NCBI RefSeq assembly: GCF_000426865.1
Contig: NZ_KE384581.1
Span: 62,001 to 126,000, forward strand
DNA length: 64,000 nucleotides
From: Citrifermentans bremense R1
Lineage (GTDB): Bacteria > Desulfobacterota > Desulfuromonadia > Geobacterales > Geobacteraceae
Direction: 5' to 3'
Part shown: one piece after another, positions 43,355-51,733 of the stretch
How positions within the stretch are numbered: position 1 is the first letter of the stretch
Layout: every line of letters begins with the position of its first letter
Notes under the pieces: model-generated
Database searches by the model: none
Told to the model about the DNA's origin: nothing
The model's input: only the letters and a program-made list of their open reading frames with translations
Made by a program: the position numbers and the translations under genes

Positions 43355-44950
43355 CTATGCAGTTTTCCAGAGGGCAGCCAATGCCGATCGCAGTTGGGCC
43401 AGCTGGTACGGCTTGGCGATGAAGCCGGCGCGGGGGTCTTCGCCTGTGCAGGGGCGGATGTCCTGGTCCCCGTATCCGCTGCAAAAAAGAACCGGAAGTG
43501 TGGGGGTATCTTCGCGCAGGGTGCGGTAGGTCTCGACGCCGTCCAGTTCCGGCATGGTCAGGTCCATCAGCACGAGGTCTATCTCGCTTTTCCGCTCCTG
43601 CCAGATCGCGAGCGCCTCGCTGCCGTTATTGGCGCCAATCACCTTGAACCCCATGCTGGTGAGGAGTTCACAGCCGACGGCACGTAGTTGCTCCTCGTCG
43701 TCTACCAGCAGGATAGTCCCTTCAAGCCGTGCGGCAGCTGTGAGCGGCAAGGGGAGGGGCGCAGCGACTTCATCTCCGGCGGGGCAGCATGGGGGGAGGG
43801 GGAAATAGACGCTGAAAGTGGTCCCCGCGCCGGGGGCGCTACAGAGCTGCAGCGAGCCGTTGTGGGACCTGATGATGCCGCTGATGGCGGAAAGCCCCAG
43901 CCCCCGCCCGGTGAACTTGGTGGTGAAAAACGGCTCGAAGATCCGCTTCTGGGTCTCCTGGTCCATGCCGCATCCGGTGTCGGCAACCTGCAGGCATTGA
44001 TAGGTTCCCGGGGGGATGGCGTTGCCGAAGCAATCGATTTCCTGCTCTGCCTGCAGCACCGTCTTGTGCGAGAGGGTCACCTTGACCTTGCCCCCCTGTT
44101 CTCCCAGCGATTCGGCCGCGTTCACCACCAGGTTCATCACGATCTGCTGGATCTTTCCCTCGTCGCAGGTCAGTTTGGGGAGGTCCCTGCCGAGATCGCA
44201 TTCTATGGTCACTTTCTTGTTGAACGCGGGCTGCAGCATCTGCACCATGTCGCGTACCAGCGCTGGCAGGTCGATTCTCGTCTGGATCAGCGGCGCCTTG
44301 CCGGCGTAGGCCAGCATCTGACGGCAAAGGTCGGCGGCACGGTTTCCGGCGGACTCGATCTGATCCAGGTGGCCGACTACCGGGGCGCTGGCCTGGTTCT
44401 CCTTGGCGAGCAGGCAGTGCCCGAGGATTATCATCAGGATATTGTTGAAATCATGGGCGATGCCGCCGGTGAGAACACCAAGGCTCTCGAGCTTTTGCGA
44501 TTGCAGCAGTTGCTGCTCCAACTCCAGCCGGTACTCCTCGGCCTTCTTGCGCTCGGTGACGTCGCGGGCCACGTGGACGCAGGCGGCGAGGGTTCCGTCA
44601 TCGTTGTACAAAGGGGAGACCGAGATGTCGAAGAAGCCGCAGAATTTGGCGACCTCGACTTCCTTCGCCCGCGGCGCACCTCCCTCTTTCAGGCCATTGA
44701 GCGGGCAATAAGGGGGGGGAGATGCCAGGTCGTGGAAAAGGTCGTAGCATTTGCGTCCCGGTAGGTCCTCCGGGCGTAGGCCGCAATGCCTGGCCATGGC
44801 GCGGTTGGCCCGCGAAATGGTGTGGTTGGTATCGGTGATGAAGATGAGGTCGGCGATGGAGTCGAAGGTCTGCTCCCACTCGCGCTTCCCTCGGCTGACC
44901 GCCTCGTAAATGAGCTGCGGGATGGCGACGGTGCTTTCGTCGGTCACCAT
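43355..44950 (-). CDS. Hybrid histidine kinase (PAS-HisKA-HATPase-receiver)
   Basis: A soluble 531-residue kinase. PAS (about 25-140, FDSIADLIFITDTNHTISRA), HisKA with GGIAHDFNNILMIILGH (H166), HATPase (NLVVNAAESLGEQGG, FTTKFTGRGLGLSAISGI) and a C-terminal receiver with D463 in VLMDLTMPELDG. The ATG at 44950 overlaps the stop of a small upstream frame (ATGGTGA), so the two are probably coupled; the longer GTG start at 45145 would add an Arg/Pro-rich leader and is less likely. It sits behind a GEMM-type riboswitch and a clean promoter. Confidence 0.85.
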   Translation of the reverse strand: MVTDESTVAIPQLIYEAVSRGKREWEQTFDSIADLIFITDTNHTISRANRAMARHCGLRPEDLPGRKCYDLFHDLASPPPYCPLNGLKEGGAPRAKEVEVAKFCGFFDISVSPLYNDDGTLAACVHVARDVTERKKAEEYRLELEQQLLQSQKLESLGVLTGGIAHDFNNILMIILGHCLLAKENQASAPVVGHLDQIESAGNRAADLCRQMLAYAGKAPLIQTRIDLPALVRDMVQMLQPAFNKKVTIECDLGRDLPKLTCDEGKIQQIVMNLVVNAAESLGEQGGKVKVTLSHKTVLQAEQEIDCFGNAIPPGTYQCLQVADTGCGMDQETQKRIFEPFFTTKFTGRGLGLSAISGIIRSHNGSLQLCSAPGAGTTFSVYFPLPPCCPAGDEVAAPLPLPLTAAARLEGTILLVDDEEQLRAVGCELLTSMGFKVIGANNGSEALAIWQERKSEIDLVLMDLTMPELDGVETYRTLREDTPTLPVLFCSGYGDQDIRPCTGEDPRAGFIAKPYQLAQLRSALAALWKTA

Positions 44951-45147
44951 GCGAGCACCCGGGTGGCTGCTGCGGGGCGCCTGGGGGAGAAAAAGAGTTC
45001 CTGCGGCAAACAGTGCAGGTGAACGCCTGCGTCCAGCGCGGCAAGGCTTGTCTTGTCTGAGGCAACTGTCATTACAGCGTTCGTGCTGCGGCGCACGACT
45101 GTCAAAGGGTGGATTATTCCGACTGGCCTCAGTATATGGCAGCACAT
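44944..45147 (-). CDS. Small leader protein before the riboswitch-controlled kinase
   Basis: A 67-residue frame that starts at an ATG with a strong ribosome binding site (AAGAGGAGG, seven bases upstream) and stops within the kinase start. The sequence contains MTVASDKTSLAALDAGVHLH and ends FFSPRRPAAATRVLAW. I do not recognise it. It may be a real small protein or a translated leader that couples ribosomes to the kinase. A one-base frameshift joining it to the kinase cannot be excluded. Confidence 0.4.
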   Translation of the reverse strand: MCCHILRPVGIIHPLTVVRRSTNAVMTVASDKTSLAALDAGVHLHCLPQELFFSPRRPAAATRVLAW

Positions 45148-45202
45148 GGACTATGCCTCCTCTTCCGGATCCAGCTCACAACAGCCTGCTGATCCAGAAC
45201 GC

Positions 45203-45249
45203 AAAAAAGCCGGGCGCAGAATATCTTAGGATATTTCGGCAACCCGGCT
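45203..45249 (-). terminator. Terminator of the GEMM riboswitch
   Basis: On the minus strand AGCCGGGTTG...CGCCCGGCT forms an outer stem enclosing a small AATATC/GATATT hairpin, then TTTTTT. The left arm is also part of the aptamer (its 3' side), so aptamer folding and termination exclude each other. Confidence 0.7.
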
Positions 45250-45302
45250 GTCTCAGGGAGACCCTATAGGCTTTCCGCCCCATCCTCGCGGATGGTTGAG
45301 TA
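45230..45302 (-). ncRNA. GEMM-I riboswitch (cyclic dinucleotide sensor)
   Basis: The minus strand reads CAACC-ATCCGCGAGGAT-GGGGCGGAAAGCCTATAGGGTC and then GACAGCCGGGTTGCCGAA. The ATCC/GGAT tetraloop hairpin, the GGAAAGCC segment and the AGCCGGGTTGCCGAA end match the GEMM-I layout. In the ligand site the base expected to be G20 in c-di-GMP binders seems to be A here, as in Geobacter-type switches that prefer 3',3'-cGAMP; that reading depends on my hand alignment. Confidence 0.75.
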
Positions 45303-45341
45303 TTATCGTGTATCCCAAATAGGGATATTATTTTTGTTCAG

Positions 45342-45370
45342 ATTATGCACAGCTGGAAAAATTATGTCAA
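45342..45370 (-). promoter_or_regulatory. Sigma70-type promoter for the riboswitch-kinase operon
   Basis: On the minus strand TTGACA (45365-45370) is followed after exactly 17 bases by CATAAT (45342-45347). Transcription would begin near 45335, about 35 bases before the aptamer. Confidence 0.75.
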
Positions 45371-45419
45371 TGCTTTTGCTAAGACATGGAACCGAGTTGT
45401 CTAAGACAGTGGGTGACCT

Positions 45420-47315
45420 TCAAAAGTAGCGGTTCCACAACATGGTTGCTTCCCGTACCGGGTGCCCCTGGACCTCCTGATAGCTTAACTCGAGGCCTAA
45501 CGACTCGTTTTGCCCCAGCCGGAAGTTCTGCGCCACGGTCCCCTTGAGCGCGAGGCGGTCGTCGCCCAGCAGGTAGTAGAAGCCCTCCCCCCGCAACTGC
45601 AGCTTCCACCAAGCGGTAAGCTGCTCCAAGGCTCCCAGGCTCACACCCGGCCCCGCAGCGACGTTGCCTGCGAACCTTCTCCCCGCGTTCAGGTCCACCT
45701 CCCCGAGGGCATGCACGATCCCCCCGAAGGGAGAGCGCGCGGCGAACCCCCCGCCGGTGTTGACCCGGAAGATGAGGGAATCCCTGCCCTCCTTCATGGC
45801 CTCGGTGTCCCAGCCGGCGGCCACCTTCCAGGAGAGCGGAGTGAAAAAGCGGTCCCTGGGGGCGGTGGAGAAGATGTCCACGAGGTGCATGCTCTTCAGC
45901 CAGAACCGGTCGTGCTCCGGCGCGTAGCGCAGCGCGGTTTCCAGGAACTTTATCTGCGCCCCCCGGATGTACCCCTGGTCCGGATCGAGCATGTCGTGGA
46001 ACTCGGGCTGCAGCCTAACCTCGCCGAACCACTCGTCCCGCCGGATTCCTCCCCCGACTCCGAGCTTGGTGGTCCTGTGGCCGGCATCGGGCGGGGGCGG
46101 GGGCGCGACAGCGTAGGCGTCATCCTCGCCCTTCCCGAGCCGGCTTCTTTGCGCCAGGATCTTCAGGTACAGCTTGTTGTATTCGTCCTTCTCCAGTTCC
46201 TTGCGGGCGTACCTCAACTGGGCCACCTCCGCCGCCAGGTCCAGTATCCCCCTTTGCTCCTCAACCGATGCGCCAGCGTTCGCAGCCGCGGCAGGATCGC
46301 TTTCCCCCTGGCCCAGCTTCAGGGCCGCCTTTTGGCGCTCGCCGTCCAGTAGCGACGCCATCTTCACGATCCTCGCCCCCTGGGACGGGCGGTAAACCCC
46401 CTCTTCCAGGATCCCGCTTTGTTTGGTGAGTTCTATGGTGTCGGTGGGGTGTACCAGAAGGCCGGTCTGGTCGGTTAGGTGCAGGGTCGGGCGCGCCGCC
46501 TCGATCAGGAACAGCAGGTTGAAGGCGCAATTCTCATCCAGGAAGAAGTAATCCGAGGAGATCCGCTCCAACTCCAGGGTGTGCAAAAGCATCCGCTCCA
46601 CTTCCGCCTGGGAGAGCCTGAGCCGGTATTCCCACATGTCCCGGTGCTCCATGTCGCCGTACTCCTTCACCTTCAAGTAGTAGGGCATCAGGGAGTAGTA
46701 CCCCTTGTACTTGCCGAAGAGCCCCTTGTAGGCGTAAAGAAGCCCGTTCGAGTCGTTGGCGTCCGCGGCGTAGTTGACGGCGAAGGAGATGAGGTTGCTC
46801 TTAGTGGGGCCGTCGAATCTGAGCAGCGTGTGCCCGAACATGGACGCCGGGCTGTTGATGTGCCCTACCGGAAAGACCAGCACCGCCGAGCGCGCGTCGA
46901 CCGTTTGCAGCAGCTCCTTTTGCGCCGGGCAGGCGACCTCCTGGAGGTCCCCCGGCCCGATGCCGAGACGTTCCTTAAGCCACTCAAGCCGCGCCGGGAA
47001 TCGGCAGATGGGGTGCTCTCCGTCCACGCTCCGGGGCTGGAAGAACCCGGCGATGGTGGCCTCCAGCTCCGCCTCGGGGTTTTCGCGCCCTTCAGGGGAG
47101 AGGAAGAAGTTCGGATCCGAGATCCTGCTCTTGAAGCCGCCCGAGGTTTTCTTGTAATGCAAGAGGATGTGCCAGTTCCTCTCGGCGGCAAGCCCCATGC
47201 TGCGGGCGCGGGCGGTCAGGAGGTCGGGCTGGGATGGAGGCGCTGCTGCGGCTGCGGGGGAAAAGAGGAGCAAGAGCCAAAGAGTGGCGAAAACGGCGCT
47301 GCGGGGGATGGCCAT
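45420..47315 (-). CDS. DUF4105-family envelope protein
   Basis: A 631-residue exported protein with a signal peptide (about 1-23, ending SPAAAAA). The DUF4105 core (about 130-320) has VLVFPVGHINSPASMFGHTLLRF with the conserved Ser/His, and later DYFFLDENCAFNLLFLIEAA with a conserved Asn-Cys. The C-terminal third (from about 400) looks like strands of an outer-membrane barrel (ending VREATMLWNRYF). The ATG at 47315 is preferred because a normal signal peptide starts there. The role is unknown; related proteins may be lipid hydrolases. Confidence 0.8.
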   Translation of the reverse strand: MAIPRSAVFATLWLLLLFSPAAAAAPPSQPDLLTARARSMGLAAERNWHILLHYKKTSGGFKSRISDPNFFLSPEGRENPEAELEATIAGFFQPRSVDGEHPICRFPARLEWLKERLGIGPGDLQEVACPAQKELLQTVDARSAVLVFPVGHINSPASMFGHTLLRFDGPTKSNLISFAVNYAADANDSNGLLYAYKGLFGKYKGYYSLMPYYLKVKEYGDMEHRDMWEYRLRLSQAEVERMLLHTLELERISSDYFFLDENCAFNLLFLIEAARPTLHLTDQTGLLVHPTDTIELTKQSGILEEGVYRPSQGARIVKMASLLDGERQKAALKLGQGESDPAAAANAGASVEEQRGILDLAAEVAQLRYARKELEKDEYNKLYLKILAQRSRLGKGEDDAYAVAPPPPPDAGHRTTKLGVGGGIRRDEWFGEVRLQPEFHDMLDPDQGYIRGAQIKFLETALRYAPEHDRFWLKSMHLVDIFSTAPRDRFFTPLSWKVAAGWDTEAMKEGRDSLIFRVNTGGGFAARSPFGGIVHALGEVDLNAGRRFAGNVAAGPGVSLGALEQLTAWWKLQLRGEGFYYLLGDDRLALKGTVAQNFRLGQNESLGLELSYQEVQGHPVREATMLWNRYF

Positions 47316-47365
47316 GGAAGAACCCTGCTTTCGGGACAGGAAGTCGGGCGGCAACCGCCCGGATT

Positions 47366-47395
47366 AAAAAAGGTGCACGGCGTAGGCCGTGCACC
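47366..47395 (-). terminator. Terminator after the DUF3015 gene
   Basis: GGTGCACGGC (47372-47381) and GCCGTGCACC (47386-47395) are perfect arms with a four-base loop. On the minus strand the stem is followed by six Ts. Confidence 0.85.
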
Positions 47396-47423
47396 CGGCA
47401 TTTGACCATTTGGAATGACACGG

Positions 47424-47888
47424 CTACCTGGTGATCGCCACCGCGTTGTCGATGACCTCGGCGAGGACGATCTTGTCGGAGGTGAAGATGTTGTTGAAGT
47501 TCGCCTGCAGCGAACTCTTGTAGGCGTCGCCCTGTGCAGGGTTGACCCCCAGCATCTCTACGAAGGTGTCCAGCGTCTCGCCCTTGCCCATGGCGATTTC
47601 CTTGGCGAGGTTGTCCATGTTGGCGCGGACGAACTCGTTCAGCTTCTCGTTTTGCGCGATCTTCCCGGGCTGCTGGCATTCGGAAGTGCCGGAAGAGATG
47701 CCGAATGTCTGGGAGCCGAAGCTGCCGTTGGTGGTGGCCTGAAGTACTTGCAGCGCGATGGAGTTGTCAGCCTTGTTCTGGAACAGCATGGTGCCGAGAC
47801 CGCAACCGGTGTTGGTGTGGGCCTGTGCGGCGTAAGCTGCACCTGAAACAGTGAGACTCAGTAGAAATCCCAGCAGAAGTTTTTTCAT
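47424..47888 (-). CDS. DUF3015-family exported protein
   Basis: A 154-residue exported protein. It has a signal peptide (about 1-20, ending GAAYAA) and the DUF3015 features NTGCGLGTMLFQNKADNSIA and QTFGISSGTSECQQPG, with two Cys that may form a disulfide. DUF3015 is common in Geobacter and its relatives and its function is unknown. AAGGAGAGGACC is the ribosome binding site. Confidence 0.9.
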   Translation of the reverse strand: MKKLLLGFLLSLTVSGAAYAAQAHTNTGCGLGTMLFQNKADNSIALQVLQATTNGSFGSQTFGISSGTSECQQPGKIAQNEKLNEFVRANMDNLAKEIAMGKGETLDTFVEMLGVNPAQGDAYKSSLQANFNNIFTSDKIVLAEVIDNAVAITR

Positions 47889-48092
47889 GGTCCTCTCCTT
47901 GTTAGAGAATTTTGAACTTATTATAGGGGAGGGTTCTGCGCTGTCAATGAGAGAAAGGAAAAACTTTTTTCAATAATTGCGCGGGAGTTCTACTTGGCGT
48001 CGGGTTGTTCATTAGATTAGAAGGATTCCTGGGGGGAGGGGAGGCGTCCCCCTCCCGTGGGGGGAGGGGGACATGTCTCTTTCGAGGCCTGT

Positions 48093-49403
48093 CTATTTTG
48101 CCCCGAAGATGAAGTAGGAGAGGGAGAGCAGGGCAAGCACCCACATCCCCCCTTTCATCTCCTTGATGCGCCCGGTGGCGCCCTTCATGAGCGGATAGGC
48201 GATGAACCCGGCGGTCATGCCGACCCCGATGTTGTAGGTGAAGATCATCAGCACCACGGTCAGAAAGGCGGGGATCTGTTCGGTGAAGTCGTCGAAGTCG
48301 ATCTTCGCCAGCGGGCTGATCATGAAGGAACCGATCACGATCAGGGCTATGCCGAAGGCGTGCGCCGGGACCACGGTGAAAAGGGGTGCGAAGAAGAGGG
48401 CCAGAAGGAAGAAGAAGGCGGTGACCAGCGCGGTGAAGCCGGTGCGCCCCCCCTCCTCGATCCCTGCCGCGCTCTCGATGTAGGCGCCGGTGGTGGTGGT
48501 CCCCAGAAGCGGCGCCGCGACCGTCGCCAGCGCGTCGGCGAGCATCGGCTTCTCTATCTCAGGAAGATTCCCCTTCTCGTCCAGGAGGTCGGCCCGCATG
48601 GAAAGGCCCAAAAGCGTCCCGACGGTGTCGAGGAAAGCCATGATGAAGATGGTCAGGATGATCGGGAAGAACCCGGGGGAAAGCGCGCCGGCGAAATCGA
48701 GCTGGAACAGGATCGGGGAGATGTCCGGCGGCAGGCTGACGAAGGAGTGCGGCAGCGGGGTCACCTTGAGCGCGATCGAGGCGAGCGTGGTGGCGACGAT
48801 GCCGATCATCATGGCCCCCAGCACCTTGCGGGAGATCAGCACCACGGTCAGGAGAAGGCCGCAGACGGCCAGGAGCACCGAGGGTTGGGAGAGGTCGCCA
48901 AGCTTGACCGGCGCCCCGGGAACACCGAGCACCACGATGCCGGTCTCGTTCAGGCCGATGAAGGTGAGGAAGAGGCCGATGCCGGTGGCGAAGGCGCACT
49001 TGAGCGACAGCGGTATCGATTCGGCGAGCCAGCTCCGCACCTTGAACAGGGTGAGCAGGGTGAAGAGGATTCCGGCGAAGAAGACGGCGGTCAGTGCGGT
49101 CTGCCAGGAATAGCCCATCACCTTCACCACCACGAAGGCGATGAAGGCGTTCTCGCTCATGTACGGTGCGATGGCGAAGGGGCGATTGGCGAAGAAGGCC
49201 ATGAGCACGGTGCCGAAGACGGCGGCGATGATGGTCGCGGTGGTGGAGGGGCCGCGCGGGATGCCGGCGTTTTCCAGGATAGCCGGGTTGACTATGATGA
49301 TGTACGCCATGGTGAGGAAGGTGGTGAGGCCTGCGACGACCTCACGCTTCATGTCGGTGCCGTAGCGCTGGAACTGGAAGTATGCTGCTATGCGGGAGGT
49401 CAT
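48093..49403 (-). CDS. NCS2-family purine permease (AzgA/PbuG-like)
   Basis: A 436-residue transporter that probably takes up hypoxanthine, guanine or adenine. It starts YFQFQRYGTDMKREVVAGLTTFLTMAYIIIVNP and has about twelve membrane segments; IGLFLTFIGLNETG and GTTTTGAYIESAAGIEEGGR are conserved segments of the AzgA branch. The ATG at 49403 lies two bases after the hpt stop; AAGGAG is eleven bases before it. Neighbourhood with hpt supports purine salvage. A G/C-rich run follows the stop (48020-48075). Confidence 0.9.
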   Translation of the reverse strand: MTSRIAAYFQFQRYGTDMKREVVAGLTTFLTMAYIIIVNPAILENAGIPRGPSTTATIIAAVFGTVLMAFFANRPFAIAPYMSENAFIAFVVVKVMGYSWQTALTAVFFAGILFTLLTLFKVRSWLAESIPLSLKCAFATGIGLFLTFIGLNETGIVVLGVPGAPVKLGDLSQPSVLLAVCGLLLTVVLISRKVLGAMMIGIVATTLASIALKVTPLPHSFVSLPPDISPILFQLDFAGALSPGFFPIILTIFIMAFLDTVGTLLGLSMRADLLDEKGNLPEIEKPMLADALATVAAPLLGTTTTGAYIESAAGIEEGGRTGFTALVTAFFFLLALFFAPLFTVVPAHAFGIALIVIGSFMISPLAKIDFDDFTEQIPAFLTVVLMIFTYNIGVGMTAGFIAYPLMKGATGRIKEMKGGMWVLALLSLSYFIFGAK

Positions 49404-49405
49404 TT

Positions 49406-49957
49406 CTAGTTCTGCTCCTTCATTGCGTAGAGCGCGGGGAGGTTGCGCCAGTAGCCTGCGATGTCCATGCCGCAACCGAAGAGGAAGCGGTCCTCTACCT
49501 CTAGGCCGACGAAGTCTGCCTTGGCGCCGGGCGCCTTCCTGTCGTGGATCTTGTCCACCAGGACCGCGGTGTAGACCGCAGCGGCGCCTTCCTCGCGGCA
49601 GTAGCGCTCGATCTCCGCGAGAGTCACCCCTTCGTCGAGGATGTCGTCCACCAAGAGCACCGTGCGCCCCTTGAGCGAGCGCTCCGGCTTCACCTTCCAG
49701 AGCAGGTTCCCGCCGGTCAGCTCAGCGCCGTAGCGGGTGGCGTGGAGATAGTCGAGTTCCAGCGCGAAGGAGAGCTTGTCCACCAGCTTGCCGGTGACGA
49801 ACAGCCCGCCGTTCATGATGCAAATCGCCACCGGGTTGCTCTCCGCCAGCCGCTCGGTTATCTGCTGCGCCATCCGTGACAGCGCATCGTCGACTTCCTG
49901 TGCGGACTTCAGACAATCGGCCTTCTGCCGGATGTCCTCCATGTCTTTCAGTAACAT
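49406..49957 (-). CDS. hpt: Hypoxanthine-guanine phosphoribosyltransferase
   Basis: A 183-residue type I phosphoribosyltransferase that turns hypoxanthine or guanine and PRPP into IMP or GMP. The PRPP-binding motif is VLLVDDILDEGVTL (about residues 100-113). Other features are NGGLFVTGKLVDKL near 50 and VDKIHDRK near 136. It is the first gene of a two-gene salvage operon with the permease. Confidence 0.92.
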   Translation of the reverse strand: MLLKDMEDIRQKADCLKSAQEVDDALSRMAQQITERLAESNPVAICIMNGGLFVTGKLVDKLSFALELDYLHATRYGAELTGGNLLWKVKPERSLKGRTVLLVDDILDEGVTLAEIERYCREEGAAAVYTAVLVDKIHDRKAPGAKADFVGLEVEDRFLFGCGMDIAGYWRNLPALYAMKEQN

Positions 49958-50104
49958 TCAGGCTCCTTGGAAACTTTTGTTTCAAGCGGCGGAACCATAG
50001 CAAATTTTCACCGTGAAATCAATTAATTGTGCTTTAATTATCTGCCTTGAATCGGCGGGGCGCAAGAGGGAGAGAGGAGGGGAGGCGGGGCGGGTGCCCC
50101 CGCC

Positions 50105-51709
50105 TTATGGTTCAGCAGGCCCGTCGAGAAACGCCTGCACCAGGGCCTTTCTGTCTATCTTGCTGTTGGAGGTCACCGGCAGGCAGGAAAGGTACCTGAT
50201 CTGCTCCGGCACCATGTATTTCGGGAGATGGTCGCTGCAAAGAACGATCAGCGTATGGGGCTCGAGTTCCACCCCTTCGCGCAGGCATACGTAAGCGACG
50301 ATCTTGCTTCCCGCGAGGTCGTCGGGGATGGCCACCGCAACCGCCTGCCGGATGCCGGGGTGGCTGTTCAGTACGATCTCGATCTCGTCCAACTCCACCC
50401 GGAACCCCTTGCTCTTCACCATGTGGTCCTTGCGGCCGGCGAAGACGAAGTTGCCGGCGGCGTCCAGGCGCGCCATGTCCCCGGTCTTGTACACCCTGGC
50501 GTGGGCGGAGGGGTTGCGCGGGTCCGGGGTGAACTGCGCCTGAGTTCTGCCGCAGTCGTTCCAGTAGCCCAAGGCCACGGTGGAGCTGAGAACGTGCAGC
50601 TCACCCTCCTCTCCCGCGCCGGTCACCACGTTCCCCCCCTCGTCGATAGCGAACACCTCGAAATTGGGGAAGGGGGTCCCGATCGGGATCTTCCAGGCCG
50701 CTTCTTCCCCGACATCCGGGACCCTGAAATAGAGGGAGGAGTTGGCCTCGGTCTGGCCGTAGATGTTGTAAAAGACGGCAGCCGGCATGCACCGCTTCAG
50801 GATCTTCAGGTATTTGACCGGCATCAGGTCGCCGGAGAAGTGGACCAGGCGCAGCTTTTCCAGGGTGAGCCGGTCCAGCGCCCCCTGGTCCGCGAGCTTG
50901 GTAAGAAGCGACGCCACCGAGTTCCACACCGTGACTCCCTCGCTCTGCATGAAATCCGCCAGGCGCACCGGGAAGGCAGAGAGCGCTTCCGGAACCAGCA
51001 CCATGGTTGCAGCGCTTCTGGCGGCGCAGAAGATGTCGAAGATGGAGAGGTCGAAATGCAGCGGCGCGTGATTGGCCAGGCGGTCCTGCGGCGAGATCTC
51101 GAAGAAGCGGACCGCCATCTCCACGAAGGTGAGGGCGTTCATGTGGGAGATCACCACCCCCTTGGGGGAGCCGGTGGACCCTGAGGTGTGCAGGATATAG
51201 GCGGGGGCTGCGCCGCAAAGCCCGTCGTCCGCAGGGCACCCGCAGCTCTCGGCCAGGATCTCGTCCCAGCCGCTGCAGCTCATGCTGCCGGCCGGGTGGG
51301 GGAGTGCCACTGTCGGGGAGCCGGTGACGATGGCTGCGCGCAGCGGCAGGGGCTCCCCTGCCTCGGCCAGAAGCCCCTCCAGCAGTTGCGGCGCGGCGAG
51401 GATCGTCTCGATGCCGCAGTGCCTGATGATGGAGGCCTGCCTGCTAGCCGGCGCCCCTGGGTCCAGGGGGACATAGATCGCGCCCGCCTTCAGGATGCCA
51501 AAGACGGAGACGATGGACTCAAGCGATTTGTGCAAGAGGATCCCGACCCGGTCTCCTCTATGCACGCTGCGCGCCTTCAGCGCTGCGCTTAGCTGGTTGC
51601 TTGCCGTCTCGAGCTCGGCGTAGGAGAGCTCCTCGTTGCGGAAGGAGACCGCGGTATTGTCGGGGAAGGCGGCGGCGCTTCGGGTGAGTAACCGTTGCAG
51701 TAGGTACAT
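50105..51709 (-). CDS. Stand-alone amino acid adenylation enzyme
   Basis: A 534-residue ANL-superfamily ligase that activates an amino or carboxylic acid with ATP and loads it on a carrier protein. Core motifs are all present: LSYAELE (A2-like), ILHTSGSTGSPKGVVISH (A3, about residues 178-195), HFDLSIFDIF (A4), YNIYGQTEANSSLYFR (A5), YKTGDMARLDAAGNFVFAGRKDHMVKSKGFRVELDEIE (A7-A8 region, in parts) and NSKIDRKAL (A10 Lys). No carrier domain is fused, so the separate acyl carrier protein at 55289 is the likely partner. The specificity pocket starts D-L-F, as in proline-type stand-alone enzymes, but the rest differs, so the substrate is open. Confidence 0.85.
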   Translation of the reverse strand: MYLLQRLLTRSAAAFPDNTAVSFRNEELSYAELETASNQLSAALKARSVHRGDRVGILLHKSLESIVSVFGILKAGAIYVPLDPGAPASRQASIIRHCGIETILAAPQLLEGLLAEAGEPLPLRAAIVTGSPTVALPHPAGSMSCSGWDEILAESCGCPADDGLCGAAPAYILHTSGSTGSPKGVVISHMNALTFVEMAVRFFEISPQDRLANHAPLHFDLSIFDIFCAARSAATMVLVPEALSAFPVRLADFMQSEGVTVWNSVASLLTKLADQGALDRLTLEKLRLVHFSGDLMPVKYLKILKRCMPAAVFYNIYGQTEANSSLYFRVPDVGEEAAWKIPIGTPFPNFEVFAIDEGGNVVTGAGEEGELHVLSSTVALGYWNDCGRTQAQFTPDPRNPSAHARVYKTGDMARLDAAGNFVFAGRKDHMVKSKGFRVELDEIEIVLNSHPGIRQAVAVAIPDDLAGSKIVAYVCLREGVELEPHTLIVLCSDHLPKYMVPEQIRYLSCLPVTSNSKIDRKALVQAFLDGPAEP

Positions 51710-51733
51710 GATTGCCTCGCTGGGCCCCCTCTG

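Noticed and set aside
48057-49409. 450-residue plus-strand frame opposite the purine permease
   Set aside because: It is full of His, Glu, Gly and Arg as expected from reverse reading of a membrane protein gene, and has no motif.
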